A DNA stretch of 64,000 nucleotides from an uncultured Paracoccaceae bacterium (GTDB lineage: Bacteria; Pseudomonadota; Alphaproteobacteria; Rhodobacterales; Rhodobacteraceae): NCBI GenBank assembly GCA_937864535.1, contig CALMJS010000018.1, forward strand, positions 248,001-312,000, read 5' to 3'. Numbering within the stretch: the first letter of the stretch is position 1; every line of letters starts with the position of its first letter. Position numbers and translations under genes: made by a program. Shown here in pieces: positions 1 through 9,207 of the stretch. The notes beneath the pieces are model-generated. The model had not been told where the DNA came from, did not search any database, and saw nothing but the letters and a program-made list of their open reading frames with translations.

Positions 1-292
1 GATCCTGCGCCGATCTGCTCCGGTCGGGATCGCGCGGCCACCGCTGTTACCGGGCTTTGTCATCGGATTTCTGGGCCTCGTGGCGCTCAATTCGTTCGGG
101 CTGATCCCTGACATGGTGACCGAGGTGTTTGGCGCGGTGTCGCGGGCCTGTCTGGTGACGGCGGTTGCGGCGGTGGGCATTCGCACCAGCCTCGCGCGTT
201 TGCGCGCGGTCGGGGTTGCGCCGGTGGCGCTGATGCTCGGTCAGACGGTGTTTATCGCGGTCTTCGTGCTTCTGGGCGTGGTGCTGCTATGA
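1..292 (+). CDS. YeiH-type (UPF0324) permease, C-terminal fragment
   Basis: This open frame enters from the left edge (first full codon at base 2) and stops at 290-292, giving about 96 residues. It is hydrophobic, with a segment around the residues LNSFGLIPDMV followed by two membrane helices, and it ends VLLGVVLL. That matches the last helices of the YeiH / UPF0324 family of inner-membrane proteins, sometimes called putative sulfate exporters. The 3' end overlaps the convergent LacI gene by about 50 bp. The N-terminal part lies outside the window, so substrate and integrity cannot be judged. Confidence 0.6.
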   Translation, partial: ILRRSAPVGIARPPLLPGFVIGFLGLVALNSFGLIPDMVTEVFGAVSRACLVTAVAAVGIRTSLARLRAVGVAPVALMLGQTVFIAVFVLLGVVLL

Positions 293-1302
293 ACAGGACG
301 GTACAGGGCCGGGGCCACGCTGCCACGATTGACCAGTTTGCAGGCCAGTTCGATCCGGCGCACCGGATAATGGACCGAAATGTCCCGATTGCGGGCATCC
401 TCGCACAGCAGATCGAGAGCCATCGCCCCGACCTGCGGCATCGGGATCTCGACGCTGGACAGCGGCGGGGTGACATAGCGGCCCTGCGGCAATCCGTCGA
501 TACCGATGACCGACACATCCTTGGGGATGGACAGTCCGGCCTCGTTCAGGGCGGCGATGGCCCCCATGGCCAGAATATCCCCTGCGGCGACGATCCCCGA
601 AAACCTCTCGCCGCGGGCCAAGGCCTGACTGATCGCGGTCTGACCGGCCTCGGCGGTCCAGTCGGGCACTTCGAGGACCAAGGCGGGGTCAAACCGTCCG
701 GCCATCGCGTCCTGCCAGCCTTCGCGGCGGCGCTGGATGGTGCGGCGACCGGGTCGGGTCAGGAACACGATCCTGTCATGGCCCCGGTCGATCAGATGCC
801 GGGTGGCGAGGGCGGCCGCAGACCGGTTGCAGGGCGTCACGCTGCTGAACCGCATGGCGGGATCGTCGCCATTGACCAGCACCACGGGGCAGGTCAGATC
901 ATGGGCCTGCGTCAGTGTGGCATCATCGATTGTGAGCAGCAGCAGGCCCAGCACATCGGCGCTCTGCGTCAGCTCTGTCACGGCGGCAAAGTCCTGAAAC
1001 GCCTGGACATCCAGCGTCAGCCCCAGCGCGTCGGCCCGCGCCCGCAGCCCGTCCAGAACGTGCATGGTAAACTGGCTACGGCCCAGATCGACCATCGCAT
1101 CATAAGAGGCCGCGACGATCACCTGCGTGCCGCCAGCCCGGCTGGGCAGCGGATAGTTCATGTCCAGCGCCGCCGCGCGAATGGCATCGGCGAGGTCCTG
1201 TTTGACATAGCCATCCCCCGACAAGGCGCGGCTGACGGTGGCATTCGACACCCCGAGCCGCTTGGCGATGTCGCTAATCCGGGTGCGGCGCTGCGTGGTC
1301 AT
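241..1302 (-). CDS. LacI-family transcriptional regulator
   Basis: A 353-residue repressor. Residues 1-55 carry the LacI helix-turn-helix (RISDIAKRLGVSNATVSRAL), followed by a periplasmic-binding-protein-like effector domain to the C-terminus. I chose the ATG at 1302 because the HTH begins about ten residues in, as is usual for the family; a longer frame upstream has no family-like sequence. It diverges from the GH105-kduI-ABC operon with a 99-bp gap that contains a perfect palindrome (1349-1360). It most likely represses that operon and is relieved by a uronate-derived sugar; the effector is inferred from context only. Its 3' end overlaps the upstream permease gene tail to tail. Confidence 0.9.
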   Translation of the reverse strand: MTTQRRTRISDIAKRLGVSNATVSRALSGDGYVKQDLADAIRAAALDMNYPLPSRAGGTQVIVAASYDAMVDLGRSQFTMHVLDGLRARADALGLTLDVQAFQDFAAVTELTQSADVLGLLLLTIDDATLTQAHDLTCPVVLVNGDDPAMRFSSVTPCNRSAAALATRHLIDRGHDRIVFLTRPGRRTIQRRREGWQDAMAGRFDPALVLEVPDWTAEAGQTAISQALARGERFSGIVAAGDILAMGAIAALNEAGLSIPKDVSVIGIDGLPQGRYVTPPLSSVEIPMPQVGAMALDLLCEDARNRDISVHYPVRRIELACKLVNRGSVAPALYRPVHSSTTPRSTKTAINTV

Positions 1303-1348
1303 GTCTGCCTCTGTGATAAGCCCGTGCGAGATATGAAAGAAATTTACA

Positions 1349-1360
1349 TATTGCGCAATA
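1349..1360. promoter_or_regulatory. Candidate LacI-family operator (perfect 12-bp palindrome)
   Basis: TATTGCGCAATA is a perfect 12-bp palindrome with a central CG/GC step, as in LacI-family operators. It sits in the 99-bp divergent gap, 42 bp before the GH105 start and 47 bp from the regulator start, so one site could control both directions. Binding is inferred. Confidence 0.45.
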
Positions 1361-1401
1361 GTTTCCACAACGCGACATTTGTTGCGGGAGGAATCGACAG
1401 A

Positions 1402-2502
1402 ATGTCTATACACGCTACAGGCGAGGCTATGGCGCATGCGCTAAGCCTTTTGGTGCAGGGGCTGACCTCGCTGACAGATGAGGGGCGCTTTGACGAGCCC
1501 AATCTGGATGGAACGGCGGGCGACTATATCAGCTTTGACAGTTGGGAATGGCCGCAGGGCGTTGGGCTGTTCGGCCTGACCCAACTCTGGGAGGCACGCG
1601 ATTTCGACCCTGCTATCGGCACTCTTTTGGGCGATTGGTTCGACCGGGCGCTGGCCCGCGGATTGCCAAGAATGAACGTGAACACGACCGCGCCGATGCT
1701 GGCCCTGTCGCGCTATTGGGCGAAAACCCGCCGCGACGACCACCGCGCCGTGCTGGAGGATTGGGCCGCGCGCCTGATGACCGATTTCAAGCGCACACCG
1801 CTGGGCGGGTTCCAGCACGATGTGTCGGACAAGATCAACGACGGCGAACTATGGGATGACACCCTGTTCATGGTGGCACTGTTCCTCGCCAGCTATGGTC
1901 AGGCCGCCGGACGGCCGGATCTGGTCCAAGAGGCCGAACGCCAGTTTCTGGTCCACACGCATTTTCTGACCGACCGCGAGACCGGGCTGTGGTTCCACGG
2001 CTGGACCTTTGACGGGCGGCACAACTTTGCCCGCGCCCGCTGGGCCCGTGGCAATGCGTGGATCACCGCCGGGATCGTCGATCTGTTCGAGGTCGCCGAG
2101 GTGTCGCCCGCGATCCGTGCTTTCCTGATCGGCGTCCTGACGGATCAGGTGCAGGCCCTGCTGCCGCTGCAACAGGCGGACGGCACATGGCGGACGCTGA
2201 TGGATGATGACAGCAGCTATGTCGAAACCTCGGCCACGGCGGGCTTTGCCTATGGTCTGCTCAAGGCGGCGCGGCTGGGCCTTGGTCCCGATAGCTGGCG
2301 CGAGGCGGGGCTGCAGGCGGCGAAGGCCGTTCTGGCGGCGATTGACGATAACGGCACCCTGCAGGGCGTCAGCTATGGCACCCGCATGGGGCATGATTTG
2401 CAGCACTATCGCGATATTCCCATCCAGCCCACGGCCTATGGTCAGTCGCTGGCCATTCTGGCGATGCTCGAGGGCAGTCGGGCCAAAGGCGGTGCGCTAT
2501 GA
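1402..2502 (+). CDS. GH105 unsaturated glucuronyl/galacturonyl hydrolase
   Basis: A 366-residue (alpha/alpha)6-barrel protein of the GH88/GH105 (YteR/RhiN) type. These enzymes hydrate the 4,5 double bond of the non-reducing uronic acid left by pectin, rhamnogalacturonan or ulvan lyases, releasing 5-keto-4-deoxyuronate. The conserved ELWDDT motif at residues 149-154 holds the expected catalytic Asp, and Trp/Tyr-rich segments such as GLWFHGWTFDG follow. Length matches the family. The ATG at 1402 has a strong site, GGGAGGA, nine bases upstream. There is no signal peptide, so it should act in the cytoplasm on imported oligosaccharide. Its stop overlaps the kduI start (ATGA), so the two are translationally coupled. 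Exact substrate is not readable from sequence. Confidence 0.88.
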   Translation: MSIHATGEAMAHALSLLVQGLTSLTDEGRFDEPNLDGTAGDYISFDSWEWPQGVGLFGLTQLWEARDFDPAIGTLLGDWFDRALARGLPRMNVNTTAPMLALSRYWAKTRRDDHRAVLEDWAARLMTDFKRTPLGGFQHDVSDKINDGELWDDTLFMVALFLASYGQAAGRPDLVQEAERQFLVHTHFLTDRETGLWFHGWTFDGRHNFARARWARGNAWITAGIVDLFEVAEVSPAIRAFLIGVLTDQVQALLPLQQADGTWRTLMDDDSSYVETSATAGFAYGLLKAARLGLGPDSWREAGLQAAKAVLAAIDDNGTLQGVSYGTRMGHDLQHYRDIPIQPTAYGQSLAILAMLEGSRAKGGAL

Positions 2503-3335
2503 CCATGATGCAGCGATACGGGGCCGGTCCCGACCAGATCGAAGCGATGAAGACTGCCGACCTGCGGGGGAATTTCATGGTCGAGGGGCTGTTTGCGCCC
2601 GGCCGGATGTCCTTTGCCTATACCCATTATGACCGGATGATCGTTGGCGGCGCGGTGCCTCTGGACCAGCCCTTGGGCTTTGGCGATGGGGCGGATGTCG
2701 GTACGCCGAAGTTCTTTGATGCGCGGGAAATGGGGGTCGCGAACCTTGGCGGTGCGGGCTGGGTCGAGGTGGATGGCACGCGGTACGCGCTGGCGAACCG
2801 CGACGTGCTCTATATCGGGCGTGGGACCGGACAGGTTACCATGGGAAGCGCCAGCGCCGATCATCCGGCATGGTTTTATATGAACTCTGTCCCCGCTGGC
2901 GCGGATGTCCCGACGCGGTTGATCCCGCGCACCGAAGCCAAGGTTCTGAACCTCGGCGATGCGGCGCGGTCCAATGTCCGCAGCCTCGCGATGTATATCC
3001 ACCCCGAGGTGGCGCCCTCGTGCCTGTTGCTGATGGGGATTACCGATCCGGCAGCGGGCAGCATCTGGAATACGATGCCGCCGCATCTGCACGAACGCCG
3101 GATGGAGGCCTATTGCTATTTCGATATGTCGCCCGACGACCGCGTGATGCATTTCATGGGCCGTCCCGACAACACCCGGCATCTGGTGGTGGCGGACGGC
3201 GATGTCGTCCTGTCGCCCGCGTGGTCGATCCACATGGGGGCAGGGACCGGACCCTATGCCTTTGTCTGGGGCATGACCGGCGAAAACCAAGCCTACACTG
3301 ACGTACAACCCGTCGCGATCAAGGACCTGCGATAA
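2499..3335 (+). CDS. kduI: 5-dehydro-4-deoxy-D-glucuronate isomerase (KduI)
   Basis: A 278-residue cupin isomerase (EC 5.3.1.17) that converts 5-keto-4-deoxyuronate to 3-deoxy-D-glycero-2,5-hexodiulosonate, the step after GH105 hydrolysis. The zinc ligands of the family are all visible at the standard numbering: His196 and His198 in HLHERRME, Glu203, and His245 in WSIHMGAG. Length equals the E. coli enzyme. It overlaps the GH105 gene by four bases and the next gene by one. The later pathway enzymes (KduD, KdgK, KdgA) are not in this window and must be encoded elsewhere. Confidence 0.97.
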   Translation: MTMMQRYGAGPDQIEAMKTADLRGNFMVEGLFAPGRMSFAYTHYDRMIVGGAVPLDQPLGFGDGADVGTPKFFDAREMGVANLGGAGWVEVDGTRYALANRDVLYIGRGTGQVTMGSASADHPAWFYMNSVPAGADVPTRLIPRTEAKVLNLGDAARSNVRSLAMYIHPEVAPSCLLLMGITDPAAGSIWNTMPPHLHERRMEAYCYFDMSPDDRVMHFMGRPDNTRHLVVADGDVVLSPAWSIHMGAGTGPYAFVWGMTGENQAYTDVQPVAIKDLR

Positions 3336-5842
3336 TGCTGCTGACCGAAAACACTCCGCTGACATACTGGCAGGTCACGCCGCTGCGCGAAACGCCCTAT
3401 GACGTGGCCGATGCCCCGATGGAAGGAAAGATGGACAGCACCTTCTTTCTGACCAAGGACAAGAATTTCATTCCCCATACCTATCCCTGCCGCCATGCCT
3501 ATATCGCTGAGGCCCGCGACCAAGAGCCGGTTCCGGGGTTCGCGCCGGACTGGACCACGGCCCGCAACGTGCTGCCGATGGGATCACCGCGGCTGGATCT
3601 GTCGGGATTCTGGTTCCGTCCAACCCGGCTGAACGGCTGGGCCCGCTGTGTGATCGTGGCCGAGGCCGCTGGACCCGCCCGCCTGCGTCTGGGTGTCTGT
3701 GGCCGTGCCGCGCTGTTTGTGAACGGGGTTCAGGCGGGCTGGATGGCCCCGACGATCCGCAACGCGATGCAGCAGGTCGAAATCGACGCGCCGCTGGTGG
3801 CGGGCACGAACGAGGTGTCGATCTGGTTCGACGATCTGGCCGAACGCGATGCCGTGGTGCCGGTGTCGCTGGTCTGGCTGTCCGGCCCCGCCGCCCGCGA
3901 AGGCCTGCCCTATGCCGCGCCTGCCGCCATCGTGCGTGCGGTCGAGGCGAGTTTTGCCGCGATGCATCTGACAGCCTCGCATTTCGATGGCGGCGAGGTG
4001 GGTCTGGTCCTGCCGGTCCCGTTCCCGCAGAATACCACGATCGCCGTGACCGTCGCCGGGGATTTCATGTCCCATGAGAGCCTGTCGTTCGAGGTCGCAG
4101 TAGATGCCGGGCAAACGCAGGTGCCGCTCTGCCGGGCGGCGGATTTGCCCGCCGATTACCGTCACTTCAATTTGGTGGTGACCTGTGGCGGCTTTACCGC
4201 GCGGGGCGTTCTGGGGGCGGAAATCAGCCACCGCACAGCGCAGGGCGAGGCTGCCGCAACGATTGCGGACCGGATTCCCGAAACACTGGCCTGGATAGCC
4301 GATCACGCCGAAGAGGACACCGTGCGGGCGTTGGCCTGTCTGGAAACCGGGCGCGACAGCGACGTGGCGCGGGCCGAGGCCTTTATCACCCGCACCCTCC
4401 CGACCATCGAGGCCTGCTATGACTGCGCCGATTTTGCGCTGGTTCCGCTGCTCTGGAGCCGGATGCGGCACGGGGATCGCCTGACCCCGGCGCTGCGGGA
4501 CCGGATCGACGCGGCGACCTTGGCCTATCGGTTCTGGATGGATGAGCCGGGCAACGACGTGCAGTGGTATTTTTCGGAAAACCACGCGCTGTTGTTCCAT
4601 ACGGCCTGTTATCTGGCGGGGCAGATCCTGCCCGATGCCACGTTCCGGCGGTCAGGACGCAAAGGGCTGGATCAATCCGCGGTTGGCCGGGATCGCGTGC
4701 GGGCGTGGTTTGATCACTTCGAGGCATCGGAAATGGCCGAGTTCAACTCGGCCCCCTATTTCCCGATTGATCTCAAGGGCATGACGGCGCTGTTCGCGCT
4801 GGCCCCTGATGCGGATATCCGCGACCGGGCCGGGCGGGCGATTGTGCGCCTGCTGACGGTGGTGGCTAATTCGGCGCATCATGGCGTGATCACTGCCGCG
4901 CAGGGCCGCAGCTACGAACATACGCTCTGCGCCTCTGATACGCTGGAGTTGTCGGGGATTGCCCGTCTGTTCTGGGGCAAGGGCTCGGTCGGATCGCGCG
5001 TGCACTGTCTGCCGCAATTGGCGGTCTGTTTGCGCGATTTCGGGCTGGAGGTTCCGGACCTGACGTCGATTGCGTCGTGGGATCGGGAAGATGCGCAGGA
5101 ATGGGTTTTCTGGCAGGGCGAAAACGCGTTCTGCCGCCTGTATCACTACAAAACCCGCGAAACGGCGATGGGGTCGGCGGTCAAATATCGCTGGTACGAC
5201 TGGGGCTATCAGGAAACCTTGGTCCATGCGCGGATCGGGCGCAACCCGATGGCGCAGGTCTGGATCAACCATCCGGGCGAGGTCATCCAGTCCGGCTATG
5301 GACGTCCCTCGTTCTGGGGCGGATCGGCCAGCGTGCCGCGTGTCCAGCAATATCGCGATCTAGTGGTCGTGATGTTCCAAGGTCAGTCCCCGCAACCCGA
5401 TTTCACCCATGCATGGTTCCCGGTCGCACAATTTGACGACTGGGCCGTGGACGCGGATCGCGCCAGCGCTAGATCCGGTCGGGGTCTGCTGGCGATCCGC
5501 GCCAGTGGCGCGTTGGAGCAGATCACACGCGGCCCCTCGGCAGGGAACGAACTGCGGCTGGCTGGGCGCGATGGCCTCTGGGTCATGCGGCTGGGCACCG
5601 GCGAGGACCTGAGGACGCATGCCGCCCGTCACGACCTGACGCCAACGCTGCATGCCGATGGGCGTATCACGATTAACGACGCCGATTACGGCGTTGTGGA
5701 ATTCCATGCCTCGGGGCTGGTCACGGCGGAGGACCGTGTTCTGGACCCGATGGAATGGCACCTGTCCGGTCAACGGACTCATATCTCACTGTCGTCTGAT
5801 CCGGGACAGCGCAGTGAAACAGTGCGGCAGAGCGCCGTGTAA
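3335..5842 (+). CDS. Large protein of unknown family, probable carbohydrate-active enzyme
   Basis: An 835-residue protein I cannot place in a family. Residues about 85-195 look like a GH2-type galactose-binding beta-sandwich (LRLGVCGRAALFVNG, then a turn and LVAGTNEVSIWFDD). Residues about 290-640 are helical and rich in Trp, His and Tyr (WYFSENHALLFHTACYLAG; RSYEHTLCASDTLELSG), suggesting an (alpha/alpha) toroid. The last 190 residues look beta-rich. This order resembles multi-domain uronic-acid hydrolases and lyases. There is no signal peptide, so it should act inside the cell. It starts one base inside the kduI stop (TAATG) and precedes the ABC importer by 27 bp, so it is part of the same operon. 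A role in cleaving imported acidic oligosaccharides is inferred from context. Confidence 0.8.
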   Translation: MLLTENTPLTYWQVTPLRETPYDVADAPMEGKMDSTFFLTKDKNFIPHTYPCRHAYIAEARDQEPVPGFAPDWTTARNVLPMGSPRLDLSGFWFRPTRLNGWARCVIVAEAAGPARLRLGVCGRAALFVNGVQAGWMAPTIRNAMQQVEIDAPLVAGTNEVSIWFDDLAERDAVVPVSLVWLSGPAAREGLPYAAPAAIVRAVEASFAAMHLTASHFDGGEVGLVLPVPFPQNTTIAVTVAGDFMSHESLSFEVAVDAGQTQVPLCRAADLPADYRHFNLVVTCGGFTARGVLGAEISHRTAQGEAAATIADRIPETLAWIADHAEEDTVRALACLETGRDSDVARAEAFITRTLPTIEACYDCADFALVPLLWSRMRHGDRLTPALRDRIDAATLAYRFWMDEPGNDVQWYFSENHALLFHTACYLAGQILPDATFRRSGRKGLDQSAVGRDRVRAWFDHFEASEMAEFNSAPYFPIDLKGMTALFALAPDADIRDRAGRAIVRLLTVVANSAHHGVITAAQGRSYEHTLCASDTLELSGIARLFWGKGSVGSRVHCLPQLAVCLRDFGLEVPDLTSIASWDREDAQEWVFWQGENAFCRLYHYKTRETAMGSAVKYRWYDWGYQETLVHARIGRNPMAQVWINHPGEVIQSGYGRPSFWGGSASVPRVQQYRDLVVVMFQGQSPQPDFTHAWFPVAQFDDWAVDADRASARSGRGLLAIRASGALEQITRGPSAGNELRLAGRDGLWVMRLGTGEDLRTHAARHDLTPTLHADGRITINDADYGVVEFHASGLVTAEDRVLDPMEWHLSGQRTHISLSSDPGQRSETVRQSAV

Positions 5843-5869
5843 CCCGGAACCCCAAGGGAGGACTAACAG

Positions 5870-7141
5870 ATGAAGACGACGATCAAACGGATGACCGCGG
5901 CGACCCTGACCAGCCTGCTGCTGGCCGGAACCGCCATGGCAGAAGACGTGCGCCTGATGTGGTATTCGGACGGCGTAGAAGGCGAAGTCATCGCCGACCT
6001 TCTGGACCGTTTCATGGCCGAAAACCCCGATATCAACGTCATCCTCGATAACGTTGCCTATCAGGTGATCAAAGAGCAGTTGCCGATCTCCTTGGCCGCT
6101 GGCGAAGGCCCCGATATCGCCCGCGTCACCGACATCAAGGCGTTGGCCGAACATTGGCTGGACATGCGCCCCTATCTGTCGGACGCGGCCTATTGGGAAA
6201 CCAACTTTGGTGACAAGGCCGACTGGATGCGTCCGGATGGGTCGGACGCGATCACCGGGTTCATGACCCAGCTGACGCTGACCGGCGGTTTCGCCAACGC
6301 GACCCTGTTTGAACAGGCTGGCGTGGCTCTGCCGGGCGAGGGCGCAACGTGGGACGAATGGGTAGAGGCCAGCGCGCAGGTTGCCGCCAGCCAAGGCTCG
6401 GCTGCGGCCTTTGCGATCGACCGCTCGGGTCACCGCATTTCCGGCCCGAACATCAGCTACGGCGGCAACTACATCGGCGCCGATGGCTTGCCGGCCCCGA
6501 TTGACGAAGGCACCAAGGCCTTTGTCACCAAGCTGGTCGAATGGACCAACGAGGGCAAGAACCTCAAGGACGTCTGGGTCAGCGCCTCGGGGTCGACCTA
6601 CCGTGCTGCGGCGGATGATTTCATCAACGCGCAAATCCCGTTCTACTATTCGGGCAGCTGGCAGGTGGCGAACCTGTCGACCAAGATCGGCGACGGTTTT
6701 GACTGGGTTGCGACCGGCACCCCCTGCGGGACCGAGTCCTGTTCGGGTCTGGCGGGCGGCGCGGCTCTGGTGGCTGTGAAATACACCCAGCAGCCCGAGG
6801 CCGTGGCCCGCGTGATGGAATACCTCGCCCGTGAAGACGTGGTGAAGGAATTCTCTGAACGCACCCTGTTCCTGCCCGCTCACAAGGGCGTGGTCGAAGC
6901 CGGTGGTCTGAACTTTGTCACCGAAGACCCGAACGTCGCCGCCGCCTTGGCGAAATTCGTGTCGGCCTCTGCCGAGGTGGCACCGAATGCCGCCGCGCTG
7001 CCCGCATGGAAATGGGCCTCGGCCTATTACGGTGCGCTGGCATCGCGCATCAGCCAGGCGATGGCAGGGGAAATGTCGCTCGACGACGCCTTTGCCCGTA
7101 TGGATGCGGACATCAAAGAACAAGTCGATCAGGCCCAATAA
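5870..7141 (+). CDS. ABC sugar transporter, periplasmic substrate-binding protein
   Basis: A 423-residue family-1 extracellular solute-binding protein. A Sec signal peptide of about 24 residues ends in AMA-ED, followed by the two-lobe fold typical of MalE/UgpB-like oligosaccharide binders, including the segment ISLAAGEGPDIARVTD. A strong GGGAGGA site lies upstream of the ATG. Being the first gene of the transporter set, it should capture the oligosaccharide processed by the GH105/KduI enzymes. The stop overlaps the first permease start (TAATG). Confidence 0.92.
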   Translation: MKTTIKRMTAATLTSLLLAGTAMAEDVRLMWYSDGVEGEVIADLLDRFMAENPDINVILDNVAYQVIKEQLPISLAAGEGPDIARVTDIKALAEHWLDMRPYLSDAAYWETNFGDKADWMRPDGSDAITGFMTQLTLTGGFANATLFEQAGVALPGEGATWDEWVEASAQVAASQGSAAAFAIDRSGHRISGPNISYGGNYIGADGLPAPIDEGTKAFVTKLVEWTNEGKNLKDVWVSASGSTYRAAADDFINAQIPFYYSGSWQVANLSTKIGDGFDWVATGTPCGTESCSGLAGGAALVAVKYTQQPEAVARVMEYLAREDVVKEFSERTLFLPAHKGVVEAGGLNFVTEDPNVAAALAKFVSASAEVAPNAAALPAWKWASAYYGALASRISQAMAGEMSLDDAFARMDADIKEQVDQAQ

Positions 7142-8145
7142 TGCGGTCGGACGTGAAAACCTGGATTGGCGCGGGGGTTACCGCGCCAGTTCGCCTCTTG
7201 GCGCAAATGGCCGATGTGCCGCTGCGCCAGTGGCAGCGTCTGGCCGGGCGCGGAGGGATGATCGGCTTTTTCCTTTTGCCGAATATGCTGATTTTCGGTG
7301 TCTTCGTGCTGGTGCCGCTGGGCATCAACTTTGCCTATTCGGTCACGGGCGGCACGGCGGTGTTTCTGCCGGATCGCAGCTATGTCGGTGGCGCCAACTT
7401 TGACCGATTGCTGGACTGTACCAACCATTTTGACCCCAATTCCTGCCGCGACGATGTGTTCTGGATCGCTGTCTGGAATACGGTGCGGTTTGTGGGGCTA
7501 CAGGTCACGGCGATGACGATTTGCGCGATGATCACAGCGCTGATCCTGAATTCGAAAATCCGCGCACGGGCGTTCTGGCGGGCGGTGTTCTTTTTCCCGG
7601 TGCTGTTGTCGCCGGTGGTAGTGGGGCTGATCTGGCGCTGGATTTTGCAGCGTCAGGGGTTGCTGAACTACCTGCTGTATCAATTCGATGCCGAGCAGGT
7701 GAACTGGCTGACCGAGCGCGGCTGGGCCTTTACCGCCGCGGTGGGGGTGTCGGTCTGGGCGCACGTCGGGTTCTATGCGCTGATCCTGCTGGCCGGGCTT
7801 CAGGCGATCCCGCGCGATCTCTACGAGGCCGCCGAGATGGACGGCACGAAACCTGCGCGGGCCTTTTGGCGGATCACACTGCCGCTGCTCTGGCCGAACT
7901 TGCTGGTGGTGATCGTGCTGTCGCTGATCCGTGCGGTGCAAGTATTCGACGAGGTCTACGTTCTCACTGGCGGCGGGCCGGGCACCTCGACCCTGTATCT
8001 GACGCAATACATCTATGAGGTCGGCTTTGCCTCGACCCTGCGCAATTCTGGCGTGGCTTCGGCGGCATCGCTGTTGATGGGCGGCGTTCTGGTGGTGCTG
8101 ACCTTGCTGCAATTGGGCCTGACCCGGTGGAGGGATCGGAAATGA
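7141..8145 (+). CDS. ABC sugar transporter permease 1 (MalF/UgpA type)
   Basis: A 334-residue inner-membrane permease. After a roughly 35-residue cytoplasmic N-terminus there are six predicted membrane helices, with the EAA loop visible as YEAAEMDGTKPARAFWRITLPLLWP, where it contacts the ATPase. I chose the ATG at 7141, which overlaps the upstream stop; a longer frame running back into the binding-protein gene is not family-like. The gene overlaps the next permease by four bases, showing operon organisation. Confidence 0.92.
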   Translation: MRSDVKTWIGAGVTAPVRLLAQMADVPLRQWQRLAGRGGMIGFFLLPNMLIFGVFVLVPLGINFAYSVTGGTAVFLPDRSYVGGANFDRLLDCTNHFDPNSCRDDVFWIAVWNTVRFVGLQVTAMTICAMITALILNSKIRARAFWRAVFFFPVLLSPVVVGLIWRWILQRQGLLNYLLYQFDAEQVNWLTERGWAFTAAVGVSVWAHVGFYALILLAGLQAIPRDLYEAAEMDGTKPARAFWRITLPLLWPNLLVVIVLSLIRAVQVFDEVYVLTGGGPGTSTLYLTQYIYEVGFASTLRNSGVASAASLLMGGVLVVLTLLQLGLTRWRDRK

Positions 8146-9197
8146 ACCCCATTCGTTTTCTTTTCCGCCGCAAGGGCGGCAAGGGCTGGCACTGGACCGA
8201 TCTGGTCACGTGGGTCTGGCTGGGAACCGGTCTGTTGATCATGTTCGGGCCGGCGCTGTGGCTGGTGCTGTCGTCGTTCAAATCGCCGACGCAACTGGCG
8301 GAATTCCCGCCGACCATTCTGCCCTATGTGTCGCAAACCGCAGAGGTGGGCATCAACGGCGAGGTCAAGGAGCTGCCGCTCTACACGGCGGTCACCGAAG
8401 ACGGGCAAGTGCGGACCCTGGCCGAGGTGCGCCGGATCGGCACCGTCGCCCAGATGGTCGATCCCGATGCCCCCGACACGGTCTACAAGGTCAATATCAA
8501 CGACCGCCGTCCGGTCCGTCAGGTCGGGTTCGAGATCGAGAACTATCTTAAACCCTTGCAGGCGTTCAACTTTGGCCTCTATCTGCGCAACTCGGTCTTT
8601 GTGACGACGGTAGCGACGCTGATCACGCTATTGACCAACTCTATGGCGGCCTTTGCCCTGTCGAAATACGAATTTCGCGGACGCAATGGCGTGATGTTGT
8701 TGATCGTCGCGACGCTGATGATCCCCTTGTCGGTGAACCTCGTCCCGCTCTATTCGGTGGTGTCGAAACTGGGGCTGCTCAATAGCCTGTGGGGTGTCAT
8801 CCTGCCGACTGTGGCCACACCCACGGGCGTGTTCCTGCTTCGCCAATACATGTTGACGATCCCTGACGAGCTGATCGAGGCCGCCCGCATGGACAAGGCG
8901 AGCGAGTGGCAAATCTACTGGCGCATCGTTCTGCCGCTGACTGCTCCGGCGCTGGCGGTACTGGCGATCTTTTCGGTGGTCTGGCGCTGGAACGACTTCC
9001 TCTGGCCGCTGATCGTCCTGAGCCGCAAGGAGCTGTTTACGCTGCAGGTCGGCCTGAACACCTTTGCGGGCGAGTTGAATGTGCAATGGCATTTCATTCT
9101 GGCCATGACCGTGGCGACAATGATCCCTGTGGTGGTGGTCTTTGTCTTCTTGCAGCGGTTCATCACGGCAGGGATTGCCGGAACCGGCCTCAAGTAA
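8142..9197 (+). CDS. ABC sugar transporter permease 2 (MalG/UgpE type)
   Basis: A 351-residue permease with the EAA loop IEAARMDKASEWQIYWRIVLP. Between the first membrane helix (about residues 25-45) and the second (about 155) lies a hydrophilic stretch of roughly 100 residues, longer than in MalG, that should face the periplasm and may contact the binding protein. The ATG at 8142 overlaps the preceding stop (ATGA). It pairs with permease 1 to form the membrane channel. Confidence 0.92.
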   Translation: MNPIRFLFRRKGGKGWHWTDLVTWVWLGTGLLIMFGPALWLVLSSFKSPTQLAEFPPTILPYVSQTAEVGINGEVKELPLYTAVTEDGQVRTLAEVRRIGTVAQMVDPDAPDTVYKVNINDRRPVRQVGFEIENYLKPLQAFNFGLYLRNSVFVTTVATLITLLTNSMAAFALSKYEFRGRNGVMLLIVATLMIPLSVNLVPLYSVVSKLGLLNSLWGVILPTVATPTGVFLLRQYMLTIPDELIEAARMDKASEWQIYWRIVLPLTAPALAVLAIFSVVWRWNDFLWPLIVLSRKELFTLQVGLNTFAGELNVQWHFILAMTVATMIPVVVVFVFLQRFITAGIAGTGLK

Positions 9198-9207
9198 GGA
9201 AAGAACA

